In this document: in pieces, positions 11,534 to 19,617 of the stretch
Numbering within the stretch: the first letter of the stretch is position 1
How the letters are laid out: each line of letters starts with the position of its first letter
Source of the DNA: a virus
IMG/VR virus record: IMGVR_UViG_3300028827_000145
Coordinates: 1 to 26,857 of that record
DNA: 26,857 bases
Direction: 5' to 3' (one strand)
The notes under the pieces: model-generated
Told to the model about the DNA's origin: nothing
What the model saw: the letters and a program-made list of their open reading frames with translations, nothing else
The model's database searches: none
Program-made: the position numbers and the translations under genes

Positions 11534-13313
11534 GTTTTTCGAACACGGCTTCGAACTTACGGGAGATGACCGGTATCACAAATTTGAGCTACGGTTTTCT
11601 CCTTGGATTCGCATCCTGTGCGACTGGTTTGAAGACCCCGCCGTTACTTGGATCTATCTTATATTCGGCTCGCAGCTCAGTAAAACCACGTTCATGATGG
11701 GGGTGCAGCTCTACGTTTCCCGATACGTAAGGGGTCCAGTGCCGTGCCATTGGGTGCTAGCAAGCATTGACGAAGCTAAGCAGTTTGTGTCTAACAGGCT
11801 GCGCAATTTTCTTGATGAAAGCGCAAGGGGGGAGGCCGTGGAGGCTATAAAGCGCAAGGACTGGAACAACACTTATTTCAAAGTCTACAATTCTTCGGTC
11901 AAGGTAGGTTGGGGGTCGAGTAAAGTGGCAATGCGTGCAAAGCCTTCTAGATTCTTGTTTGGAGACGAGATCGGTATTTGGACGGAGACAACAGAGTACT
12001 TTAAGAGAAGAGCAAGGACGTTTCATGGGAAGTGTAAGGGAATATTCGCGACCACTCCTCCGGAAGACAAGGAACATCACAGCATGAGATCGGCTAAGGC
12101 CGGAAACTGGTATCAGTATTGGGTCTCATGCCCGCATTGCGGCGAGTATCAGTATATGAGTTTCCAAAACCTTAAATTTTCAGAGGCTAAGGTGGGAAAA
12201 GAATGGGATTTTGCAAAGTTACGGGAAGTTACGAGATATTGTTGTGAGGTTTGCGGGAGAGAATGGGATGAAGAGAAGAAGGTTGACATATTACAAAATG
12301 GTATAGCCGTATGCGTGGATCCTGACAGTTACGAACCAGTACCAGAAAAATCTTCCGATACTCGAACCCTCCAGATCCCTTCAACTTACAGCGTTTTCAC
12401 ACCATTCTGGCGTCTAGCCTTTGATTTTATTAATGCCAAGAAGGCAGGTATTCAGGCGCTTAGGGTTTTCTGTACAGACGAGCTGGCAGAATGTCCGCAG
12501 TTTGAAGGCGAGAGTTTGAGGACAAACGATCTTTCGCGGTTTATTGATGAGACGAGAGAAAGGGGTCAGCTAGGAGCCTTTGATTTATATACTGCTGGAG
12601 TGGATGTGCACCGGAAAGGCGAACTTTACTACGTTGTAGTAGGGTGGAAAAAGGGAGCAATGGTGTCAGGTCATATAATCCAATATGGCGTAGTAGGTTG
12701 GAAAGACGCACGCGGCAAAGACAATTGGAATGAGCTTTTGGAAGCACTATCCTTCTGTATGTCAAAGCTTTACTGCGTTCCGTTAGATGCCTCGGACGGA
12801 GAAGTAACGCAGCGGGTATATGACTTTGCCAATTGGGCTGGAACTCCCTTTATTGCACTAAAAGACACGGTTTCGGGGTTTCAGAAAGTGCAAATAAAGA
12901 TACTTTCGGTAAGTGCTACTACGAAACTTAAGCACCGCAGAGGTCAGCGGCTAATGGTGGTACATAGCGGTATGATTAAGGATGATATAGCTGCGGCTTT
13001 TGGTAGAGAGCCGGGAGATGTTGGGGCGTGGAGTTTTCCGCAAGGCACAGACGAGGAATTTTTCAGGCATCTTACAAACGAACATAAAATAGAGGAGCGC
13101 CGTGGAGGAAGGACAAGGTACGTGTGGAAACCTAAGTATTCTGGGGCACCGCAACATTGGTTCAGCGCTCTGGTATATGCTACGGCAGCTATGGAATCAC
13201 AGCGGTTTGCATTGCAGGCAAGAGCAAGGCTAGAGCAGGGTAGATCGAGGGTAGTAAGACCAAAGATTGCTACCGAAATTAACCCGTATGATTTTGAGGC
13301 TTCAATTTATTGA
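11490..13313 (+). CDS. terL: Terminase large subunit, lambda GpA family
   Basis: ATP-driven DNA packaging motor and nuclease that fills proheads. Start uncertain (GTG 11472, ATG 11490 or ATG 11502, all overlapping the small subunit gene); from 11490 it is 607 residues, close to lambda gpA (641). Visible in order: Walker A-like GSQLSKTT (60-67), Walker B FLFGDE (Asp159, Glu160), coupling motif IFATTPP, a zinc-binding pair CPHC (214-217) and CCEVC (251-255) typical of GpA, then an RNase H-fold nuclease with AGVDVH (Asp372) and PLDASDG (Asp433/Asp436). C-terminus ends INPYDFEASIY, the likely portal-contact tail. The Walker A lacks the common Gly before Lys. Confidence 0.92.
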   Translation: MPEAMRIPEFRNLLEFFEHGFELTGDDRYHKFELRFSPWIRILCDWFEDPAVTWIYLIFGSQLSKTTFMMGVQLYVSRYVRGPVPCHWVLASIDEAKQFVSNRLRNFLDESARGEAVEAIKRKDWNNTYFKVYNSSVKVGWGSSKVAMRAKPSRFLFGDEIGIWTETTEYFKRRARTFHGKCKGIFATTPPEDKEHHSMRSAKAGNWYQYWVSCPHCGEYQYMSFQNLKFSEAKVGKEWDFAKLREVTRYCCEVCGREWDEEKKVDILQNGIAVCVDPDSYEPVPEKSSDTRTLQIPSTYSVFTPFWRLAFDFINAKKAGIQALRVFCTDELAECPQFEGESLRTNDLSRFIDETRERGQLGAFDLYTAGVDVHRKGELYYVVVGWKKGAMVSGHIIQYGVVGWKDARGKDNWNELLEALSFCMSKLYCVPLDASDGEVTQRVYDFANWAGTPFIALKDTVSGFQKVQIKILSVSATTKLKHRRGQRLMVVHSGMIKDDIAAAFGREPGDVGAWSFPQGTDEEFFRHLTNEHKIEERRGGRTRYVWKPKYSGAPQHWFSALVYATAAMESQRFALQARARLEQGRSRVVRPKIATEINPYDFEASIY

Positions 13314-13370
13314 AATTTTTTTTATCCATTTTATAGATTTTTCTTGACAATATCAAAAGGAGTTGTCAAA

Positions 13371-13577
13371 GTGACTTACAATGAATTATTAACAGAGATA
13401 GACAATGCGATCAAAGCTATTTTGCAAGGTGCGCAGAGTTATTCGATTGGGAATCGCACATTGACACGTGCTAACCTTGCAGAATTAAGGCGTTGGAGGC
13501 AAGAGATATATCCTCTTGCGCAACAAGAAAGTAATAACAATGAAATTAAAATCGGGTACATCATCCCTGAATGGTAA
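13371..13577 (+). CDS. DUF6148-type small head protein (gpW position)
   Basis: The GTG at 13371 follows AAAGGAG by 8 bases; the TTG at 13344 lacks a site, so the product is 68 residues. AILQGAQSYSIGNRTLTRANLAELRRW is the hallmark of the DUF6148 family, found between terminase and portal genes in many phages at the place of lambda gpW, a head-completion protein. That role is inferred from position. Its end overlaps the portal gene start or precedes it by 4 bases, depending on the portal start chosen. Confidence 0.75.
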   Translation: MTYNELLTEIDNAIKAILQGAQSYSIGNRTLTRANLAELRRWRQEIYPLAQQESNNNEIKIGYIIPEW

Positions 13578-15090
13578 GTCGATGTTTCGCAAGCTTTTCT
13601 CCTCGGTTAGAACCCTTTTCGATTCAGCGTATACGGGCGGTGGCTTTAGCAATCGTGCTATGCAGAAATGGATTCCGCAGTTAGGCGCTCCGGATACCGA
13701 GTTTGATAAGGGAACGCAAGAGACACTGACCGCTAGGTCACGTGATGCTTACAGGAACGAGGGGATAGCTAGGGCAGTCGTTGAGCGGTTAAATGAGAAT
13801 GTATTGGGCTCAGGTCTAAGGCTTCAGGCTAATATAGACTATGAGTTTTTGGGTATAGGGGAGGAAGAAGCAGGGGAGATCGAGAGAAGAATAGAGAGAG
13901 ATTTTCATGCGTGGGCGCAATCTAAGACATGCGATTATAGCCGGAAACTCAATTTTTATCAGCTTCAGCGCTTAGTCTTTGTTTCAAAACTAATTTCAGG
14001 TGATTGTTTTGTATATACACCGTACAGGAAAGATAAGCATGACCGGTTCGGCCTTAAAATTCAAGTGATTGAGGGCGATAGAGTAAGGAATCCGAACGAT
14101 ACTATTGATACGCCTAACCTTGTGAGGGGTATAAAATATGACGAAAGCGGGAGGCCTATTGCTTATTACGTTCTAGACGTGCACCCTTACGATTACATTA
14201 ATTTAACTAAGCGGTACAAGGGAAGGTTTGTGGAAGCAATAGGACGCGAGACGGGAAGAGAGAGGATGCTTCATATATGCGATTTCGAACGAACCGGGAG
14301 GCCAGGCCAATCAAGGGGTGTGCCGATTCTGGCTCCGATTTTGGTCCAATTACGGCAGCTTAGCAGACTTTCCGAAGCTGAGCTCATGGCAAGCGTAATA
14401 AATGCTTACTTTACGCTACTGTTACGCTCTGAAACACTAGCAGAATATGGGTCAAGCACGGAGCAGTCTGCGCAAGAGCAAGAGTTACGGCAGGTGACGC
14501 TGGGCCCCGGGATTGTGCAGTATCTCCCCGAAGGTGTTGTGCCCGAATTCGCTGATCCGAAAAGGCCGAATGTCCAATTCGATCCCTTCTTTCTTGCGAT
14601 TTTGAAACAGATTGGCGCTGCAACAGGAGTTCCGGTTGAAATTCTCTCACTTCATTTCACAACGAGCTATTGGGCCGCACGTGCGGCAATGATACAGTTT
14701 TGGAAGGTTGTGCTGTCATACCGCGAGAACATGGTAGAACAATTCTGCAATCCTATTTATAGACTGTGGTTAGACGAATATGTTGCGGCCGGGCACCTCT
14801 CTGTTAAAGGATATTCAAGGCCTGAAGTACGGGCAGCTTACGCAAACGCCAGTTGGTCGGGCCCAGCGAAGGGTAGTATTGACGAGCTCAAGGAAATAAA
14901 GGCTGCCAGAGAGAGGATTGAGGTTGGAGTTTCGACGATACAAAAGGAGGCTCAGGAGATATCAGGGATGCATTGGCGAGACATACATAAACAAAGGACT
15001 GTAGAGCATAACATGCGTAAAGAGGCCGATTTACTTAGTGTACAAAAGAAAGGGGTGAGCAATGCCTTATCCGAACGAACACGCGTGTAG
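13540..15090 (+). CDS. Portal protein, lambda gpB family
   Basis: Forms the 12-subunit ring through which DNA enters and leaves the head. ATG 13540 gives 516 residues; ATG 13582 (502 residues, MFRKLFSSVR...) begins 4 bases after the upstream stop and is equally possible; neither has a strong ribosome binding site. Family signs: AYRNEGIARAVVERLNENVLGSGLRLQ, LKIQVIEGDRVRNP, RMLHICDFERTGRPGQSRGVP, a GPGIVQYLPEG segment, and LKQIGAATGVPVEILSLHFTTSYWAARAA, which matches the conserved lambda-portal block (GxPYExLxxxFxxxSYSSxRAA). Length fits lambda gpB (533). It overlaps the protease gene by 29 bases. Confidence 0.92.
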   Translation: MKLKSGTSSLNGKSMFRKLFSSVRTLFDSAYTGGGFSNRAMQKWIPQLGAPDTEFDKGTQETLTARSRDAYRNEGIARAVVERLNENVLGSGLRLQANIDYEFLGIGEEEAGEIERRIERDFHAWAQSKTCDYSRKLNFYQLQRLVFVSKLISGDCFVYTPYRKDKHDRFGLKIQVIEGDRVRNPNDTIDTPNLVRGIKYDESGRPIAYYVLDVHPYDYINLTKRYKGRFVEAIGRETGRERMLHICDFERTGRPGQSRGVPILAPILVQLRQLSRLSEAELMASVINAYFTLLLRSETLAEYGSSTEQSAQEQELRQVTLGPGIVQYLPEGVVPEFADPKRPNVQFDPFFLAILKQIGAATGVPVEILSLHFTTSYWAARAAMIQFWKVVLSYRENMVEQFCNPIYRLWLDEYVAAGHLSVKGYSRPEVRAAYANASWSGPAKGSIDELKEIKAARERIEVGVSTIQKEAQEISGMHWRDIHKQRTVEHNMRKEADLLSVQKKGVSNALSERTRV

Positions 15091-16495
15091 GTTGCGTGAA
15101 CCAGGAGAGTTCCGAGAGGATACTTTCAGGAGAATAACAAGAGAAGCCGAAAATGGAAAGAAATACGATGTGATAATGGGTAAGCTAAAAGGCGAAAGCA
15201 CTATGACAGAGCAGGCTTACAGATACCCTAAAGATAGTTGGTCTGTAAACGAAGCACGTGCGCATTGCAAGAAACACAACGGTAAGCGGTTCGAGCCTGC
15301 TAAAGACACGAAAGAAGCTTATCTTAAATCGCTTTTTGATAGACCTCTAGCCATAGCTTCGGCTACTCTTTCAGAACTAACCTCGCTCTTCTCGGTTGAA
15401 AACCTTGATTTTTGTGCGAAAGAGGACAGTATCGTTTGCAATATCAATGATTATACTGCTTTCGTAAACATATCAGGCGTTATAACCCATAAACTCTCGT
15501 TTCTACAAGGGTTGTTAGGGGGAGGAACTTCTGTTACTCAACTTGAAAAAGTTTTAACAGAACTTTCCAATAACGATTCTGTTAAGCGGATCGTACTTGT
15601 GATAGATTCGCCGGGAGGTGAGGTTGACGGGGTAGAAAATCTTTCTAATTTTATTTATTCCTTGCGAGAAAAAAAGGAGGTGATAGCACTTGTTGAACCC
15701 CTTGCAGCTTCTGCGGCTTATTGGATAGCAAGCGCGGCAAGCAGTATTTATTTGACTTCCAGAACCGCGATGGTTGGAAGTATTGGAGTTGTTGCGATTC
15801 ACAGAGACTACTCTGAAATGGAGAAGATGCAAGGAATTAAGACGACTGAGATATATGCGGGAAAATACAAGAGAGCACTTTCTCAGCATGCGCCTTTGAC
15901 GCAGGATGGCAAGGCTATCTTGCAAGATCAAGTAGAGCGAGTCTACTCGGTTTTTGTTGATGCTATAGCGAGGAATAGAGGAGTTACGGTTGAGAAAGTC
16001 TTGAAATATGCGGATGGCAAGCTCTATATCGGCGATGACGCATTAGTTTCGGGGCTTGCAGACGGGTATATTACTTTAAGAGAGATAACAGGCGGCTTAG
16101 AGGACGGAGAAAAAGTGAAGACTGAGGAAATAACAGAGAAATATATCGAGGATAAATATCCTCAGATTGTCTCCGCTTTCAAATCGAGGTTTTTTGAGGA
16201 AGGCGTAAGGTATGAGCGTAAAAGGATAGAAGATATAAGGGCTCTAGCGCTAGAGGGTTTTGAAAACCTTGTGGAGAAAGCGATAAAAGAGGGAATATCT
16301 GCTAGCGATTTTGCTGTGATGCAGTTGAAAGAGCAAAAGGAGAGAGGGATAACACTTTCTCAGATAAAGAAAGAAACCCAATATATACCCGCTTCTCCGC
16401 TAGCAGGTACGGGCAATGAAGAAGAATCACTTTACGAAAACGAGATGGCTGTAAGGATTGCGGCCGGTTCAGTTAGGGGGAGCAATAATGGCTGA
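15062..16495 (+). CDS. S49 (SppA-like) prohead protease
   Basis: Processes head proteins during maturation, like lambda gpC. ATG start 5 bases after AAAGGGGTG. Residues 1-80 are the MPYPNEHACRLREP ... KYDVIMGKLKG ... AYRYPKDSWSVNEARAHC module often seen at the N-terminus of phage head proteases, possibly a capsid-contact segment. Residues about 130-345 are the S49 domain: IDSPGGEVDG (182-191), PLAASAAYW with nucleophile Ser217, and AGKYKRAL with Lys268 or Lys270 as general base, then MVGSIGV. The last about 125 residues are charged and helical, as in lambda C, whose 3' end also codes the scaffold Nu3; a likely internal start exists at 16115. Ends 8 bases inside the decoration gene. Confidence 0.9.
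   Translation: MPYPNEHACRLREPGEFREDTFRRITREAENGKKYDVIMGKLKGESTMTEQAYRYPKDSWSVNEARAHCKKHNGKRFEPAKDTKEAYLKSLFDRPLAIASATLSELTSLFSVENLDFCAKEDSIVCNINDYTAFVNISGVITHKLSFLQGLLGGGTSVTQLEKVLTELSNNDSVKRIVLVIDSPGGEVDGVENLSNFIYSLREKKEVIALVEPLAASAAYWIASAASSIYLTSRTAMVGSIGVVAIHRDYSEMEKMQGIKTTEIYAGKYKRALSQHAPLTQDGKAILQDQVERVYSVFVDAIARNRGVTVEKVLKYADGKLYIGDDALVSGLADGYITLREITGGLEDGEKVKTEEITEKYIEDKYPQIVSAFKSRFFEEGVRYERKRIEDIRALALEGFENLVEKAIKEGISASDFAVMQLKEQKERGITLSQIKKETQYIPASPLAGTGNEEESLYENEMAVRIAAGSVRGSNNG
16115..16495 (+). CDS. Possible nested in-frame scaffolding protein (Nu3-like), 126 aa
   Basis: Inside the protease gene, in the same frame, a GTG at residue 352 is preceded by GGAG at 5-6 bases. The product would be 126 residues: highly charged, helical (EKYIEDKYPQIVSAFKSRF, YERKRIEDIRALALEGF, then QLKEQKERGITLSQIKKE), the usual look of a scaffold. 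In lambda the scaffold Nu3 is made from an internal start in gene C. No separate scaffold gene exists between the portal and capsid here, which supports the idea. Inference only; the protease tail itself could act as scaffold. Confidence 0.4.
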   Translation: MKTEEITEKYIEDKYPQIVSAFKSRFFEEGVRYERKRIEDIRALALEGFENLVEKAIKEGISASDFAVMQLKEQKERGITLSQIKKETQYIPASPLAGTGNEEESLYENEMAVRIAAGSVRGSNNG

Positions 16496-17150
16496 GACTC
16501 TAGGTGTGACATCTGAAAGTTTTTCGTTTGACAATCTTATCTATTCTGATGTAGGCCTTGTAACTCGCGATGTTACGATCGAGGCAGGGCAGAACTTAAC
16601 ACGTGGATCGCTCATAGGAAGAAAAACAAAAGCCGCAGGTACACCCTCCGCAGATCCAGGAAATACGGGAGACGGGACGGTGACAGGCTTTACACTCGGC
16701 AAGAATGCTAAGCTTGGGAACTATACACTTGAATGTATTGCGGCCGCGGTTGATGGCGGGACTTTCAAGGTTATAGACCCGGACGGTATTAGGCTAGATG
16801 ATGCTACCGTAGGTACTCCGTACACTTCCGATAGTATCAATTTCACCATCAATGATGGAGCTACGGACTTTGTTGTTGGCGATAAGTTCACACTTCCAGT
16901 AGATGCGGGCAGCGGAAAGTACGTATTATCAGTATCTAGCGCAGTGGACGGTTCGCAAAGCGAGGAAAATATGGCGATTCTGGCACGCGATGTTGATGCG
17001 TCGCTTGAAGACCTTGCTGCTATTGCGTTTGTGGCGGGTCAATTTAATGAGAACGCGGTAACATTTGGGACAGGCCATACTGCGGCTTCTGTACGGGAAG
17101 GTTTAGGGCAGATAGGCATATACCTCAAGGCTCCAGTCAAGTCTAATTAA
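16488..17150 (+). CDS. Head decoration protein (lambda gpD-like) with an inserted domain
   Basis: ATG at 16488 after GGGGGAG, 220 residues, twice lambda gpD (110). The two ends match the gpD family: LVTRDVTIEAGQNLTRGSLIGRKT near residues 24-47, and ENMAILARDVDAS ... AFVAGQFNENAVTFG near 161-200, the trimer that clamps the expanded capsid. Between them (about 50-145) lies an extra Gly/Thr/Asp-rich beta domain starting GDGTVTGFTLGKNAKLGNY and ending FVVGDKFTLPV, a module seen in many phage surface proteins. It probably projects from the head. Overlaps the protease stop, ends 11 bases before the capsid gene. Confidence 0.88.
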   Translation: MAETLGVTSESFSFDNLIYSDVGLVTRDVTIEAGQNLTRGSLIGRKTKAAGTPSADPGNTGDGTVTGFTLGKNAKLGNYTLECIAAAVDGGTFKVIDPDGIRLDDATVGTPYTSDSINFTINDGATDFVVGDKFTLPVDAGSGKYVLSVSSAVDGSQSEENMAILARDVDASLEDLAAIAFVAGQFNENAVTFGTGHTAASVREGLGQIGIYLKAPVKSN

Positions 17151-17161
17151 GGGAGACAGAG

Positions 17162-18193
17162 ATGGCGATAGATATTTTTTCAACAAGGACAATGCTTGCG
17201 GCTTTGGAGAAGATGTTTGAACCGAAAACTTTTTTTCTTGACACTTTCTTCTCGAAGTCAGAGACGTCAATGACAGAATACGTCGATATCGACGTCTACA
17301 AAAGAGGACGCCGCTTAGCGCCTTTTGTACACTATACTTCAGAAGCAAAGCTTGTTGAACGCAAAGGTTTTAAGCGGCTTAGCTTCAAGCCCCCTTACAT
17401 AAAGCAGAAAATGCTTACCACAGCGGAGGATATACTTAAGACACTTCCGGGGAACCATATCTATCAAGGTAACAGCAGTCCAGCAGATCGCGCTGCAAAG
17501 CAATTGGGACGCGACTTATCGGAACTTCAAGATATGATCGTGCGCCGCGAAGAGTGGATGGCTTCTCAAGTACTTCAGGCTGGTAAGATAACCGTAACTG
17601 GTGATGGGCTCGATGCAGAGATTGATTTTCAAATGGATGCGAGCCATAAGATAACGCTTGCAACCACTTGGGACAATGCGTCGGCCGATATCGTAGGAGA
17701 TTTAAGGGATTGGGCGCAGCTCATACGGAAAGATAGCGGGTTGAATCCTGACATAGTTGTGATGGGAAGTGATGCTGCCTCGCAATTCCTTGAGAATGAC
17801 GCTATCCAGAAGCTTTTCGATAATCGACGTATCGACATCGGTACGGTTTCGCCAACAGAAGTTCCAGGAGGTGTTTCTTTCCTAGGTACTATAAGGCTTC
17901 CGTCCCTAACCGCTGATATTTTTACTTATGATGAGTGGTGGGAGGATGACACTGGAACGCTTCAGCCGATGATGCCGACCAAAAAAGTCATTATGGGATC
18001 GCGCAAAGCACGCATGGTGCGTCATTACGGAGCCATTAAGGATATTGAGTTTGGCGGTCTTGCGTCTGTTAGATGGTTCCCAAAGTCTTGGATTCAAAGG
18101 GATCCAAGCGCGCGTGTGCTTATGCTTCAGAGTGCGCCTTTGGTTGCGCCGCATGATATTGACTCTTTTGTTTGTGCCACGGTTCTAACCTAG
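17162..18193 (+). CDS. Major capsid protein, lambda gpE family
   Basis: 343 residues against 341 in lambda gpE; ATG after GGGAGA. Family marks: N-terminal TRTMLAALEKMFEPKTFFLDTFF, DIDVYKRGRRLAPFV, FKPPYIKQKMLTTAEDIL, a helical RAAKQLGRDLSELQDMIVRREEWMASQVL, then DIVVMGSDAASQFL, TYDEWWEDDTG, KKVIMGSRKARMVRHYGAI and WFPKSW with a short C-terminus. This is an HK97-fold shell protein. An 11-bp perfect tandem duplication (GTTCTAACCTA, 18182-18203) spans its stop codon. Expected to be the most abundant head protein; the decoration gene lies directly upstream as in lambda (D-E). Confidence 0.95.
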   Translation: MAIDIFSTRTMLAALEKMFEPKTFFLDTFFSKSETSMTEYVDIDVYKRGRRLAPFVHYTSEAKLVERKGFKRLSFKPPYIKQKMLTTAEDILKTLPGNHIYQGNSSPADRAAKQLGRDLSELQDMIVRREEWMASQVLQAGKITVTGDGLDAEIDFQMDASHKITLATTWDNASADIVGDLRDWAQLIRKDSGLNPDIVVMGSDAASQFLENDAIQKLFDNRRIDIGTVSPTEVPGGVSFLGTIRLPSLTADIFTYDEWWEDDTGTLQPMMPTKKVIMGSRKARMVRHYGAIKDIEFGGLASVRWFPKSWIQRDPSARVLMLQSAPLVAPHDIDSFVCATVLT

Positions 18194-18216
18194 TTCTAAC
18201 CTAATGTAAGTCAATA

Positions 18217-18534
18217 ATGGCAAGCTTTAAAGACTATCTCAGCTCTGATATAGCAGAATTCTTCGATAATAGCGAGTTTGCCACTTCTGTAGTCTATGTG
18301 GCAGTAGGGCAGCAGAACAGTATCAATATTGATGTCATAATAGACTATCTTGGATTCTCTGAAGATGCGTATTTTGCTACAGTCTACATGAAACGCGCAG
18401 ATGCGCCAGACGTGCGTCCGAGGGACGCAATACATGTATCAGGCCAGAAGTGGCTAGTTTCAAGGGTTAGCGACTATGATGATAATGTTATAGTTGCGGA
18501 GATTTACAGAGATCAGCGAGCACAGACGAAATGA
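18217..18534 (+). CDS. Head-tail joining protein, lambda gpFII-like
   Basis: 105 residues, ATG start with a weak ribosome binding site. Position and size match gpFII (117 residues) of lambda, which closes the head-tail connector. The sequence is beta-rich with VYVAVGQQNSINIDVIIDYLG, TVYMKRADAPDVRPRDAIHV and WLVSRVSDYDDNVIVAEIYRD, the typical strand order and the 'RxGDxIxxxGxxYxV' type of motif (here RPRDAIHVSGQKWLV). Its last codon overlaps the next start (ATGA), so the two are translationally coupled. Confidence 0.7.
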   Translation: MASFKDYLSSDIAEFFDNSEFATSVVYVAVGQQNSINIDVIIDYLGFSEDAYFATVYMKRADAPDVRPRDAIHVSGQKWLVSRVSDYDDNVIVAEIYRDQRAQTK

Positions 18535-19154
18535 TAGATTTATCTATAGATGTTGAAGACTTCCAGGCTAGACTTAAGGCAATAAGCCGTATTCCGAGGG
18601 CTATAAAGCTGTCACGCAGGCATGCTTTGACTTCCGTGGGGTACCATCTTATTGACTCAATGAGCGAGTGGGTTAGAAGCGAGGGTGAAGGCACATGGCC
18701 GGAACTCTCTAAGGTTGCGCGTATCTATCATAAGCAGGCAGGCGTACGGTACGGCTGGAGACGCAGGCACACGCAAGCGAAACCCTACAAGGCTTTTACT
18801 AACTTGATTCGCTTCAGGGTATACCGCGGGAAGGTCTTAGTGACTGGGTTTGGGACAGGTGTTGGCATACATTCCAGATTTGATAAGCGTTTTAAACGGA
18901 TAGCAAAGATAGCAGAGTTTGGAAAACGTATACGCGTAACGCCTTCAATGCGCGGTTTCTGGGGCCTTCAGAAGAAGCGAGGTTTGTTTGGTTTCAGACG
19001 CACGGCTTTTCCCTTGCGCAAGGAGACTAGAACCATTGAAATTCCTAAGAGACCGATTGTTGCACCAACCTGGCAGCGTGAAAGGCCTAAATTATTTAGG
19101 GTTTTCGAGCTGAAGTTTGCCAAAGAGCTTAAAAAAGAGGAAAAGAGGCTGTAA
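18531..19154 (+). CDS. Tail completion protein, lambda gpZ / HK97 gp10-like
   Basis: 207 residues (lambda gpZ 192). Starts in the ATGA overlap with the previous gene. Very basic and aromatic (WRRRHTQAK, FGFRRTAF, KRIAKIAEFGKRIRV), with the N-terminal helix pattern FQARLKAISRIPRAIKLSRRHALTSVGYHLIDSM and the late RPIVAPTWQRERPKLF segment that resembles the R-x-F-x-x-P-x/AP region of gp10/gpZ and virion morphogenesis proteins. Located where gpZ lies in lambda, between the connector and tail terminator. Assigned mainly on order plus this pattern. Confidence 0.7.
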   Translation: MIDLSIDVEDFQARLKAISRIPRAIKLSRRHALTSVGYHLIDSMSEWVRSEGEGTWPELSKVARIYHKQAGVRYGWRRRHTQAKPYKAFTNLIRFRVYRGKVLVTGFGTGVGIHSRFDKRFKRIAKIAEFGKRIRVTPSMRGFWGLQKKRGLFGFRRTAFPLRKETRTIEIPKRPIVAPTWQRERPKLFRVFELKFAKELKKEEKRL

Positions 19155-19156
19155 TA

Positions 19157-19615
19157 ATGGGGATTCGTAGTATTTTAGAGGCTTTGCGGGACGGTATTCG
19201 AGATGATGCTGAGTTGAAGCAGTATTGTCAAGGTAAGTACAGCAAAAATCAAACGGTTTTCTTGGGGTTTAATCCTGCTGATTTGCCTGATAGCAGCTAT
19301 TTTCCTGTGGTTGTTATTGCAGGCGTTGATTCTCTTGAGATCACGGCCTCTCGGCGCAAGTGGCGAATACGGCTTGGTATTAATATTGAAAACGATACTA
19401 TAGATACCTCAATCGCTAATTCTGTAACTTATGAAGGTTTCGTAGATGCGGAAGAGTTACGGGAGAAAGTAGAGGAGGCTATCTTTCGATTAAGGGAGAA
19501 ATTGGGGAGAGTTGAGATAGAAGGAAATACGATAGAAGATTCACTTTTCGATCTTTTCGCAAGTGAGACTTCTATAATAGTTGAACAATATCGTTCGCAG
19601 AGGAAAGGGGAATAA
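19157..19615 (+). CDS. Tail terminator protein, lambda gpU position
   Basis: 152 residues (lambda gpU 131). ATG starts 2 bases after the previous stop. Pattern IRSILEALRDGIRDDAELKQYC, then SYFPVVVIAGVDSLEI, KWRIRLGINIENDT and LREKVEEAIFRLREKLG fits the tail terminator fold: helix, two long strands and a C-terminal helix. It would cap the tail tube and join it to the head. The call rests on gene order and predicted strand layout, not on a clear sequence motif. Confidence 0.65.
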   Translation: MGIRSILEALRDGIRDDAELKQYCQGKYSKNQTVFLGFNPADLPDSSYFPVVVIAGVDSLEITASRRKWRIRLGINIENDTIDTSIANSVTYEGFVDAEELREKVEEAIFRLREKLGRVEIEGNTIEDSLFDLFASETSIIVEQYRSQRKGE

Positions 19616-19617
19616 CT

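Noticed and set aside
13344-13370. TTGACA at 13344 as a promoter
   Set aside because: No acceptable -10 box at 15-19 bp; the region carries the ribosome binding site of the DUF6148 gene instead.
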